From Pelagicoccus sp. SDUM812003 (GTDB lineage: Bacteria; Verrucomicrobiota; Verrucomicrobiia; Opitutales; Opitutaceae), in NCBI RefSeq assembly GCF_031127815.1, contig NZ_JARXHY010000010.1, positions 148,710 through 212,709 of the forward strand: 64,000 bases of DNA, in the 5' to 3' direction. The notes below the pieces were generated by a model. The model had not been told where the DNA came from and searched no databases. It saw only the letters and a list, made by a program, of their open reading frames with translations. The position numbers were made by a program, and so were the translations under genes. Below, one piece after another: positions 1-8,373 of this stretch (position 1 is its first letter; each line of letters starts with the position of its first letter).

Positions 1-1
1 A

Positions 2-133
2 GAACTTGTGATAGCGATTGTATTTCTAAGAATAGCCGCAGCAATAGGCGACTTGTGGAGTTATCTACTGTCGCTTTTTATCAAAGCCCCAATAGTACCC
101 CACTTAATGAGACGAGGAGTTGATGCAGGATAG
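2..133 (+). CDS. C-terminal end of a membrane protein (partial)
   Basis: The second reading frame is open from the window edge to a TAG at 131–133 and encodes 43 strongly hydrophobic residues followed by a short basic tail (ending MRRGVDAG). This composition fits the last transmembrane segment of an upstream membrane protein in the glycan locus. The stop lies 11 bases inside the start of the next gene, the tight overlap expected in an operon. The family cannot be named from so little sequence. Confidence 0.45.
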   Translation, partial: ELVIAIVFLRIAAAIGDLWSYLLSLFIKAPIVPHLMRRGVDAG

Positions 134-2087
134 CAAAATGCATGAGAATATATTAAGAATGGCGGTAACTTTGAAGTTGTCGGTATTTTTCGGGCTCGCA
201 CTGTCGATTTCTGCTTCGGTGGTTTTAACTGAATTGATCTTTTATTTTGGGTTCAGTTTTGATCTCGTTGTAGCTGTCTTTTGGATTACCTTTGGGGTTG
301 GCGGTGCTATGTCTTATGGTGCCTTTAGGAAACTGAGAATATCGATTCCAAATGGTATGGAAATACTGACTCTATCTATTTTACTAGCAATGTTCGTTTA
401 TTTGTATCGGTCACCAAATGAAGTTATTGTAGGTGGCCAAGATCCTTCGGTCTATTACGCGAAAGCAGTTGCATTGGTAGACTACGGCGAATTGCACAAA
501 CCAATGAAGTCATGGGGAGTATTGAGCAGCTCCACGATTAATGAAACTGAAATACCGGCTTTACTAGGTCGTTATAATTATAGTTTTAATGGAATCATCC
601 CCGAAGAACATGAAGGACAGTACTACCTAAAAAGTGACTTTTTGTCTGGTCCGGTGGTTTTACACGCAGTTCTTGGTAAGTTGAATAGGGAACTGATAAG
701 ATATGGATCAGTTTTATATGCGGGAATGGCGTTTGCAGCATTTTATTTGCTTGTTAGGGAGTGTACAAATTTTTGGACCTCTTCTGTTGGTACGGCGATC
801 TTTATGTTAGTGCCATCGCAACTCTTTATTGGATTGTCTACTTTTTCTGAGATTCCAACGCAATTCCATTTACTGTTTCTTGTATTAGTGTGTAATTATG
901 CTATTCGTGTGCGGGAGCAGGGACCGATCTTATTGATGACTACGCTCTTCTTAGCTGCTATGTCAATTGTTGCTATGCGTATCGACGGTTTTCTATATGT
1001 CTTGCCCTTTGCTTTGTGGCTTGTTGTCAGTGACTGTCTGCCAAGTAGGAGACTACAATTATTCCTATGGTCAATTGGAATTGTGTGCGTGCTTACGTTC
1101 ATGAAGGAAAACCATGGATTGTACTTTTTCAGAATATATATCGAATTTCCTTTGATTAGATACCAGCGCGAACTCTCAGGCATCACTGTTGCACTTTTGT
1201 TCTTGCTTACTTTTAAAGAGTTGGGTCTTAAACGCTGGCTTAGCTACATCAAAACGATTCGGCCGATGTGGGGTGGAATTTTTGGTTTAGCAATTTTCAT
1301 AATGCTTTATTATGTGCGGCCGAATGTGGAACCGTTTCATGAAAGGGAGGCTTTCGGCAGAATATTTCGTTCTTATCGAGAAAATACTCTTTTAAATGTT
1401 ACCTACACTCTAAACTACGTATGTGTCTTGCTCGGTTTTGTAGGAGCCATGTATATGGTTAGAAAGGAAGTTAAGAGAGTGGAGCATTGTTCACTTCTTG
1501 CCTACCTTGGATGCTTTTTTGTATTTGCTGCACTTATGCTCTACAATACTACAGCGTCTCCGCAAATGTACTTTTCAGTTCGCAGGTTTTTGCCTATCGT
1601 CACCCCTGGACTCATTTTGATTGCCTTGTATCTTGTTCACCGGATGAGGTACAAATGGTTATCACGTTTCCTTCTAATACTGATGGTCTTACTGCAAATG
1701 AGAATCTATGCTGGATCGGAATACAAAATTGAGATGGATGGTGCGGAACGGTCATTGAAAAATTTCTCACGACGCTATGGTAATGATAAAATTATTGTAA
1801 GTGACCTCGATTATCGTCATGTTCTGTTCGCTCTAGTGTACGGAGGAAAAAACGAATTTATTCCAATTTCTGAAGCTGCTGGTAACAATTTGGAAACTGT
1901 AAAGAAGATTGGTCACGAGCTTGGAAATAAGCGTATATTGAGGGTAGAAAGAGACACTAGCGACGCAAACTTTGTATTTGAGTATGAACGATTCGAAGAA
2001 AGATATGATAAATTGCCAAGACAAAGGCATAAATCTAGGGAACCATTGAGAGTAAGTGAAGCTGGCTCAAGCCAGCCTGGTCAATAG
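123..2087 (+). CDS. polytopic GT-C-like membrane protein of the surface glycan locus
   Basis: The protein has about 654 residues and at least ten hydrophobic segments. A loop near residues 100–110 carries a GGQDPSVY motif, resembling the first extracytoplasmic loop with an acidic residue in GT-C (dolichyl-phosphate-mannose transferase-like) enzymes. Such enzymes use polyprenyl-phosphate sugars on the periplasmic side. The C-terminal ~130 residues are soluble. The ATG at 123 follows a GAGGAG-type ribosome-binding site at 114–119; a TTG at 120 is the alternative. It precedes a methyltransferase and glycosyltransferases on the same strand. The GT-C assignment rests on topology and one motif; a non-catalytic membrane protein is possible. 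The DNA is AT-rich. Confidence 0.6.
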   Translation: MQDSKMHENILRMAVTLKLSVFFGLALSISASVVLTELIFYFGFSFDLVVAVFWITFGVGGAMSYGAFRKLRISIPNGMEILTLSILLAMFVYLYRSPNEVIVGGQDPSVYYAKAVALVDYGELHKPMKSWGVLSSSTINETEIPALLGRYNYSFNGIIPEEHEGQYYLKSDFLSGPVVLHAVLGKLNRELIRYGSVLYAGMAFAAFYLLVRECTNFWTSSVGTAIFMLVPSQLFIGLSTFSEIPTQFHLLFLVLVCNYAIRVREQGPILLMTTLFLAAMSIVAMRIDGFLYVLPFALWLVVSDCLPSRRLQLFLWSIGIVCVLTFMKENHGLYFFRIYIEFPLIRYQRELSGITVALLFLLTFKELGLKRWLSYIKTIRPMWGGIFGLAIFIMLYYVRPNVEPFHEREAFGRIFRSYRENTLLNVTYTLNYVCVLLGFVGAMYMVRKEVKRVEHCSLLAYLGCFFVFAALMLYNTTASPQMYFSVRRFLPIVTPGLILIALYLVHRMRYKWLSRFLLILMVLLQMRIYAGSEYKIEMDGAERSLKNFSRRYGNDKIIVSDLDYRHVLFALVYGGKNEFIPISEAAGNNLETVKKIGHELGNKRILRVERDTSDANFVFEYERFEERYDKLPRQRHKSREPLRVSEAGSSQPGQ

Positions 2088-2148
2088 TAGACCATGAATT
2101 GCATAAAAGCATATTTATTGAGCATGGGTGTTTTCGGATTATTAAAAA

Positions 2149-3162
2149 ATGCAAATATTTATTGAAACAACAGGTGAATCCAGAACGGTAGATTTTGGAG
2201 GTGTCTACGATTTCAACGCTACCGATTCATACCGAGATACTGGAGTTGTTGCGATATCCCGAATCGTTAGGGAAATTCGGGAAGGTAAACCTTGGAAGCA
2301 AGCTGTGTTTGATGAGTTTGGTGTAGGTAGTTGGATAAGCGATATCATCACTTCCGATGCGAGGCATCGATTTTATACAGAAAGCCTAAGTTTGTGCGAT
2401 CAGAGAGTATTAGATATCGGATCGGGATGGGGACAGATTGCAGCCCCTTTAACGAAAAAAAACGATCTGTTTTGCGTAGACTTGAGTTTAGATAAACTAG
2501 TATTCACGCAGCTGATATCGAGAGTGGAAGGTGATTCTAGTCGGTTTTGTGGCATAGCTGCCGACATCGGTAAAATCCATTTTCAGGAAAAGTTTGATAC
2601 TATCATACTTAATGGAGTTCTTGAGTGGATTCCTAAGTTTACCTTTAGTAGTAAAACCGTTCCCGAAGCTCAATACGATTTATTGCGACGGGCGAAGCAA
2701 CAGCTCAAACCTGGAGGCCGCATCGTCATAGGTATTGAAAATAGGATAGGTTTAAAGTATTTATTGGGAGTGCCAGATGACCATATTGGTCGCCCGAATC
2801 TGTTAAATTTGGATTGGGAGACAGTTGTTAAAATTTCTGAAGATCAAAACGTTGAACCGCCGAGAGTTAGAACAATGACAATGAATGAGTATGAAGATCT
2901 GCTGAAGAAGGTTGGTTTTCTTCCCATAGAGTTTTATTGTGCATTCCCTGATTACAAAATCCCTGAACGTGTCATAAGTGTTAACGATAGTGAGGGGTTA
3001 ACTAATTTCGCTCTGAATGAAACCGTACCAAACGAGCGGTCGGGTTATGATGGTGCAAGTATAGATATAAATAGGGAGCTCAAATCCCATTATCGCACAT
3101 TTGCTCGAATGGGGGTATTAAAGTACTTCTCACCTAGTTATTATATAGTTGCTTTCGCGTGA
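2149..3162 (+). CDS. class I SAM-dependent methyltransferase, possible chain-terminator methyltransferase
   Basis: This 337-residue protein has a Rossmann methyltransferase core. Motif I is VLDIGSGWGQ near residue 86, an acidic strand-end (FCVDLS) follows, and LKPGGRIVIGIEN is the post-motif. The ENRIGLKYLLG..DDHIGRP stretch is typical of methyltransferases in glycan loci. Its stop codon overlaps the GTG start of the next gene as GTGA (3159–3162), so the two are probably translationally coupled. The next protein begins with a kinase-like domain followed by a coiled coil, so the pair reproduces the methyltransferase–kinase–coiled-coil order of WbdD, which caps ABC-exported O-antigen. The methyltransferase fold is clear; the terminator role is inferred. 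Confidence 0.8.
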   Translation: MQIFIETTGESRTVDFGGVYDFNATDSYRDTGVVAISRIVREIREGKPWKQAVFDEFGVGSWISDIITSDARHRFYTESLSLCDQRVLDIGSGWGQIAAPLTKKNDLFCVDLSLDKLVFTQLISRVEGDSSRFCGIAADIGKIHFQEKFDTIILNGVLEWIPKFTFSSKTVPEAQYDLLRRAKQQLKPGGRIVIGIENRIGLKYLLGVPDDHIGRPNLLNLDWETVVKISEDQNVEPPRVRTMTMNEYEDLLKKVGFLPIEFYCAFPDYKIPERVISVNDSEGLTNFALNETVPNERSGYDGASIDINRELKSHYRTFARMGVLKYFSPSYYIVAFA

Positions 3163-6071
3163 AAACGTTAAAAGAGGAAGTTGATTTTTGGATTGAGTCT
3201 AATGAACTCTTACGTGGTAAACAATGTGTTCAATTTGAACCTATAAAAACCAAGACTTTTAAGTGCACCACAGACTGTGACGAAGTTTTAACGATAAAAG
3301 AAGTAACTGATCTTACCTCGAGGTTTCCAGATATCGAAAGACTGTATAGTAGGTTTGCTGACTTCGTTCAGAGGCCCTTGGGAAGAATTAATTTCAAGAA
3401 TAAGGCATTACTCGTTTCAGAGTTTGTAGAAGGAACGTCTGTTAGTGATTTATATAAAGAAGGTGTTTTAACTCGAAATGATGTTGTAAATGTGTTCCTA
3501 GGTTTGCTCGACAGGCTAGATGATGCATTGGAGTTTTCGACTTCTGAGAGTCGATTACGGGAAATAATTGAACTGGAGGAGTCGTTGCATACCCTCGTAG
3601 AGTCAGGCCTTTTGATTAGTTTTGAAGTCACTTCGGTTGTGAGTGCACTTAAAGAGCTTATTGATGAGGAAGAGCCAATGGTCCGATTTTCACCAGGAGA
3701 CCTAATCGCACAAAATATAATAATAAGACCGAATGGCGAACCTTGTTTAATTGATTTAGAGTATACACGCTATACACATTTTTATAAAGAAGATACACTG
3801 CGGTTTGTTTCGTTCTCTAATATTGATTTCGATAGGGAAAATTTAATTGATAGAGTAAAGGAAAGGCCGAGTGACGCTACCTGCCTTTATATGTGGTTAA
3901 AACAGATATCGTTAGAAGCTCTACGACTTCAGAAGAGTACGTTTGGCCCGGTATTTGGACACAACCTTTCGAAGATTTACGATGTTTTGAATAAGAACGG
4001 TTTCTTATCAAAATTAGGGTGTATGTGGCAGGGGATTGGGTATCTAAAATCTGTTGCCTGTCGATTGGAAGAGGAAAATAGGAACTTAACAGATATCCGA
4101 GAAAAACAATTGTCAGAAAAAGATTTCCTCTATCGGAATGAGATTGACCGTATAAGCGCAGAACGAGATCAATTGCTTGATAGAAAAGATAAAGCTTACC
4201 AGGAAGAGATCGAGAGGATTATAAAGGAACGAGATTGTTTACTTACGAAGAAAGATGAGGCTTATACGACTGAGATCGAACGAATTGGAGCTGAGCGAGA
4301 TAGGCTGTTATTAGACAAGGACATTAGCTATCGGAATGAAATAGATAGAATAATACAAGAAAGAGAACAACTGTTATCAGAGAAGGATAAGTTATACCAA
4401 TTGGAAATAAAGAGAATTTCTCTCGAACGTGAGAAACTCCTCTTAGATAAAGATCAAGCTTACCAAATTGAGATTAAAAGGCTCACAGATGAAAGGGAAG
4501 AGTTGTTGCTCAGTAAGGATGAAGATTATCAAGCAGAGATTAAACGGATCGGGGTTGAGCGCGATAGCATGTTAGCCGACAAAGATCGCGCATTTCGAGA
4601 AGAGATAGACAGACTGGTTAAGGAACGTGACAGTCTACTTCAGGATAAGGACAGTGTCTATCAAGGAGAGATCGTGAGGATTCGCGACTTGCATGCAGAG
4701 GAAACGAAGACACTTCAAAGATTAAAGGCAGCAGAACTCGACGCGGTAACAATACAATTTAAAGCCGAGAGACAGCAAATAATAGAACACTTTGAAAGTC
4801 TATTGCCAGAAATTCTTGTAATTGTTGTAGACTATAATGGAGCTCACTACTTGGATAAATTGTTTCTGGCTCTCAAAAGGCAAACTTTTAAACGATTTCG
4901 TATCTCGTTGGTCGTAAATGGCGATTATCAATCATGCGAAAAGATTGCATTATGTCACAGGGATAGTCTACGCATCGATTTGATAGTCCCTGAGAGAAAC
5001 GTTGGTTTTGCAAGTGGTAATAATTTGGCTTACCGCAATAGCAGCGAGGAGTTTGTCGCACTGCTTAACAATGACACAATACCGGAAGATAACTGGTTAT
5101 ATGAATTGTACCGAGAGATTATGATTTCACCGGATATTGCGGCCGTAAACTCAAAGATACTTTTTAATAGCAAATATGCTGAATTGCGTATCACAAGTCC
5201 TACTTTTACTCCAAGTGAGATTGGGTTGTCGAAGGACTCACGAGAGTTAGGTGTTTTTATCTCTATTGAAGATGAAGACGGCAAACCAGTTAAGGTTTTT
5301 TCTAAAGGGGGACTTCACGACAAAGAAGTGGTAGAAGGAAGGGAATTCCGTTGGACTAATGGAGAAGCGACGATATGGATACCAGCAAATTCCCATTCAA
5401 TAAACTTGTATTTGCGTACTAATCCTCAACTTTTTGACTCCGTCGTACAGTTGAAATCAGGAGACCTATCAATTGATGTTGTTATGGACGAGCAAGAAAA
5501 GCGATTGAGTCTTTCTGAATTGCTGAGGGATAATTTCTTTGATGTAATTAATAATGCCGGGTCCTATATTAAGAACGAGCGAGAGGTTGGAGATATCGGT
5601 ATTTTTGAAAAGGATATAGGACAGTATAATGACTCTAGAAATGTGGATTCAGTTTGCGGATGTTCAATACTGCTAAGACGAAGAGCGGTTGGAGAAGATA
5701 TTTTCCCCAATTCTTTTTTTGCGTATTTTGAAGACACCGATTTAAGTTGGAGGCTACGAAAGCAAGGATTCCGCTTGAGGTATACTCCTAGGAGTGTAGT
5801 TCGACATATTCATGGAGGCTCTGCTGGAGAGAGAAGTCCATTCTTTAATTATCATGTATACCGTAATTACCGTTGGTTGCTGGTTCGAAATTGTACTAGT
5901 TACGTCAGAATTCTTTATCTTATTTTCAAAGAGTTAAGAGACTATTTTATTCCAGTAGGAGGGCTATCTCCAAAATATAATAGCGTAAAATTGAAAAAAG
6001 ATACGATTCGAGGTATGTTTAAATACCTGTTTCAGCGTTTGTTTGGTAAAAATGAGAATTGGAATTTATAA
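3159..6071 (+). CDS. kinase-like – coiled coil – family 2 glycosyltransferase fusion
   Basis: The 970-residue protein has three parts. Residues ~1–290 resemble an aminoglycoside-phosphotransferase/kinase fold, with a putative ATP lysine in LTIKEV, a catalytic loop SPGDLIAQNII and a metal-site LIDLEY. Residues 328–503 are eight exact-length 22-residue repeats forming a long coiled coil. Residues ~552–930 are a GT2 domain, starting ILVIVVDYNG, with NND at 637 and a YFEDTD acceptor-side motif near 858. Between these last two motifs lies a ~165-residue insert also seen in the GT2 at 10635–11897. The GTG start overlaps the preceding methyltransferase stop. The architecture suggests a WbdD-like terminator and ruler joined to a polymerising or capping transferase. 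Kinase activity is inferred from motifs only. Confidence 0.75.
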   Translation: MKTLKEEVDFWIESNELLRGKQCVQFEPIKTKTFKCTTDCDEVLTIKEVTDLTSRFPDIERLYSRFADFVQRPLGRINFKNKALLVSEFVEGTSVSDLYKEGVLTRNDVVNVFLGLLDRLDDALEFSTSESRLREIIELEESLHTLVESGLLISFEVTSVVSALKELIDEEEPMVRFSPGDLIAQNIIIRPNGEPCLIDLEYTRYTHFYKEDTLRFVSFSNIDFDRENLIDRVKERPSDATCLYMWLKQISLEALRLQKSTFGPVFGHNLSKIYDVLNKNGFLSKLGCMWQGIGYLKSVACRLEEENRNLTDIREKQLSEKDFLYRNEIDRISAERDQLLDRKDKAYQEEIERIIKERDCLLTKKDEAYTTEIERIGAERDRLLLDKDISYRNEIDRIIQEREQLLSEKDKLYQLEIKRISLEREKLLLDKDQAYQIEIKRLTDEREELLLSKDEDYQAEIKRIGVERDSMLADKDRAFREEIDRLVKERDSLLQDKDSVYQGEIVRIRDLHAEETKTLQRLKAAELDAVTIQFKAERQQIIEHFESLLPEILVIVVDYNGAHYLDKLFLALKRQTFKRFRISLVVNGDYQSCEKIALCHRDSLRIDLIVPERNVGFASGNNLAYRNSSEEFVALLNNDTIPEDNWLYELYREIMISPDIAAVNSKILFNSKYAELRITSPTFTPSEIGLSKDSRELGVFISIEDEDGKPVKVFSKGGLHDKEVVEGREFRWTNGEATIWIPANSHSINLYLRTNPQLFDSVVQLKSGDLSIDVVMDEQEKRLSLSELLRDNFFDVINNAGSYIKNEREVGDIGIFEKDIGQYNDSRNVDSVCGCSILLRRRAVGEDIFPNSFFAYFEDTDLSWRLRKQGFRLRYTPRSVVRHIHGGSAGERSPFFNYHVYRNYRWLLVRNCTSYVRILYLIFKELRDYFIPVGGLSPKYNSVKLKKDTIRGMFKYLFQRLFGKNENWNL
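4140..4667 (+). repeat. eight tandem 66-bp (22-residue) coiled-coil repeats
   Basis: Eight consecutive units, each exactly 66 bp, encode the pattern E-I-x-R-[IL]-x-x-E-R-[DE]-x-[LM]-L-x-x-K-D-x-x-[YF]-x-x. Half a unit precedes them and a degenerate ninth follows. Twenty-two residues equal two hendecads, so a nearly straight coiled coil about 26 nm long is expected if the helix is continuous. The units differ clearly at DNA level, so this is an old, selected array rather than a recent slippage product. Confidence 0.9.
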
Positions 6072-7560
6072 TAGATACTGGACTACGCTTGGAGGGGGAG
6101 AGAGGCATGTAGGTTCTATGATTGATGCGGTATTTAGCGGATCGGAAGTAGACTTGATATCTGTAAAACCCTTTGATCTAGAATCTCTTCGAGAGAAGCT
6201 ATCACTTAAATTATGCAATTGCAGAGTGGTTGTTTGGCCCGATTTATCTGATAATGCTTTGGTCGCGAGGACTTGCGATTATGATCTATTCGTCAATGCA
6301 ACCTATTGCTCTAGTCTGTACAGCCTAGCTACGCATTCTGTGTACTTTACTTTCTTTCCCCATAAAAGAATAAGGCAGGTTAAGTCTAAGTTTAACATTC
6401 CTAGAGCTATTGTTATAAGTGGTTCATACGAAAAAGAAGCGGATGGTCTCATGTGGACGTATCCCAAGTCTCGATGGACGTTCAATACTTTTAGAAAGGA
6501 GCTACGAATTCCCTTTAGAAGAATTAATCCAAACGCGAACCGAGATGAGCGGATTGTAGTTCGAAGTAGCGGGTGCCTTGTTGTAAAGGCTGATTTGGAT
6601 GAGTTAATAATACGTGGTGTCAAACCATTCATTTCATCTATAACGATTGAATTCCCGAGCTACGAACCGGGAGTTAGTGACCGTAGGATACTTGGAGCAC
6701 CAGTTGATATGAATCTTCTTTGCGAATCAGGAGGTTTTCGGGAGGATGACGTTAACATTGTTAAACTTTTTAAGGCCGATTTTGTTAGATCTTATGATAC
6801 TATAATTGCAAATTCGGAATATACCCGCCATTGGATTAAGAAACGTTGGAGGAGAAGTGCCTCGATACTGACGCCAGAGATCAACTCGCCGAATAGTTCT
6901 CGCCAGGAAAAAGAGAAACGGATCATTAGTGTTGGTCGTTTTTTTCCTGAAAGAGTAGGATCACACAACAAGAAGCAAGATGTCCTTATACGTGCCTTTC
7001 GTACGCTTTGTGAACTCAAAGAGGTACGAGACCACTGGGTTCTGACCTTAGTAGGAACTATGATGAAGGCTCCGGAAGATGTGCTCTATTTGAAAGAACT
7101 ACGACATCTAGCGGAGGGTTTACCTGTCGAGTTTCATGTAGACGTAGATAGGTCTGTTTTAAATACTCTCTATCAGAAGTCCTATCTTTTTTGGCAGGCA
7201 ACTGGATATGGGGAAAGTATGAAAAGCCCAGAGCTCTTCGAACACTTCGGTATTACAACCTGTGAATCAATGAGTTATGGGTGTATTCCCGTTGTATATG
7301 ATGCAGGTGGCCAGAGAGAAATCGTGGAGACTGGCACAAACGGTTTTCGATTCAGATCGATTGATGAACTTTGTGAACAGTCCCAACGAGTTATTGAGTT
7401 GTATCGTAAACCTGAGTCAGTGCGTATAGCGAATGAGGCGAGAGAAACGGCTCTTAGGTATGAACGTTTAGATTCGGGTGTTGTCGAAAAATTGAAGAAG
7501 ATTATAGAAAGCAACGATCAAGATAGACTAGGAAAGGGGGACGAAGTCTCTATACCTTGA
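6052..7560 (+). CDS. GT4 family glycosyltransferase
   Basis: This protein of ~502 residues starts MRIGIYNRYWTTLGGGERH, the usual GT4 N-terminal strand with a GGGE-type loop that contacts the nucleotide sugar. The C-terminal half carries the GT4 E-x7-E region (SPELFEHFGITTCESMSYG) followed by CIPVVYDAGGQREIV. A central ~70-residue insertion (about 160–225) contains no recognised motif. The ATG at 6052 lies 20 bases inside the preceding gene; an upstream TTG at 6043 is less likely. It probably adds a sugar to the lipid-linked glycan in the cytoplasm. Its last 11 bases overlap the convergent methyltransferase gene. Confidence 0.85.
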   Translation: MRIGIYNRYWTTLGGGERHVGSMIDAVFSGSEVDLISVKPFDLESLREKLSLKLCNCRVVVWPDLSDNALVARTCDYDLFVNATYCSSLYSLATHSVYFTFFPHKRIRQVKSKFNIPRAIVISGSYEKEADGLMWTYPKSRWTFNTFRKELRIPFRRINPNANRDERIVVRSSGCLVVKADLDELIIRGVKPFISSITIEFPSYEPGVSDRRILGAPVDMNLLCESGGFREDDVNIVKLFKADFVRSYDTIIANSEYTRHWIKKRWRRSASILTPEINSPNSSRQEKEKRIISVGRFFPERVGSHNKKQDVLIRAFRTLCELKEVRDHWVLTLVGTMMKAPEDVLYLKELRHLAEGLPVEFHVDVDRSVLNTLYQKSYLFWQATGYGESMKSPELFEHFGITTCESMSYGCIPVVYDAGGQREIVETGTNGFRFRSIDELCEQSQRVIELYRKPESVRIANEARETALRYERLDSGVVEKLKKIIESNDQDRLGKGDEVSIP

Positions 7561-8332
7561 TTGCTTCAAATAGCAAGCCATTGTTACCAAGTATTCCCTG
7601 TTCTGGTGAATACAATTTGTACATGTTCGTATGGAAGCCAATTGCAGATAGTTTACACAGCATCTCTATAGAGAAAATTGTGTAAACTAGTACGCCTTCT
7701 GGTCTGATTGGGTCATGATGATAGATAGGTTCAGAAAAGTGGTATATGGAATTGTCGGGTTTTAACTCTGCTCGAATATCGTCAAGGAAGCCTCCTTTGT
7801 GAAATGGAACAGTAAAGATGTGTCGTCCATCTTTTTTCAATACGCGGTAAACTTCTTTATGTGCTAGGTAAGGGTTCGGAATGTGTTCCCATACGTCTGT
7901 GGAAAGTATGAGGTCGATGGAATCGTCTTCAAAGGATAGGTTCTGTGCGTCTTCGTTTCGGATTCCGTCGACTAGTTCGCCTGATGCAAATTGAGGCCCG
8001 TAGTATTCTGAACAAGTGTAGTCTTTGTGCGCCTTCAACTTTTCGTGTATTGGTCCTTTTGCCTCTGTATTATAAATAGAAAGGGTTGTGCTGTTAATTA
8101 ATTCTGTTATTGATTGATCGTATACTTTGCCTATTCCAACGCCCACTTGGCGCTGACGATTCGTTGAACCGCACTCTTCGCATATCCCGCTCTCTCGGAA
8201 GTTCTCTGTCCAATTGCTAAAGACGACGTACTTTTCACAGATTGGGCATGTTCCTGATGTTTTGTTCAGGGTAAGAGCAGACTTTTCAATATCGGTGATC
8301 ACAGTGTCTGCTAAAGGGTAGATTTTATTCAT
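7550..8332 (-). CDS. zinc-ribbon SAM-dependent methyltransferase
   Basis: The 260-residue protein begins with a four-cysteine zinc-ribbon-like unit (CPIC near residue 34, then CEECGS near 56). A methyltransferase domain follows, with an LSFEDDSIDLILSTDVWEHIPNP segment, here read as motifs IV–V, and KKDGRHIFTVPF. The glycine-rich motif I is weak. Similar proteins occur in surface polysaccharide loci and methylate sugars or small molecules, but the substrate cannot be told. It is the last gene of the minus-strand group with wzt and wzm, 41 bp downstream of wzt. Confidence 0.7.
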   Translation of the reverse strand: MNKIYPLADTVITDIEKSALTLNKTSGTCPICEKYVVFSNWTENFRESGICEECGSTNRQRQVGVGIGKVYDQSITELINSTTLSIYNTEAKGPIHEKLKAHKDYTCSEYYGPQFASGELVDGIRNEDAQNLSFEDDSIDLILSTDVWEHIPNPYLAHKEVYRVLKKDGRHIFTVPFHKGGFLDDIRAELKPDNSIYHFSEPIYHHDPIRPEGVLVYTIFSIEMLCKLSAIGFHTNMYKLYSPEQGILGNNGLLFEAIKV

Positions 8333-8373
8333 TTTTAGAGAAAAAATTTAGACTATGGAGTCCTTAGGCGTCT

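Noticed and set aside
4140..4667. CRISPR-like or satellite DNA
   Set aside because: The 66-bp periodicity is in frame and conserved only at protein level, without spacers.
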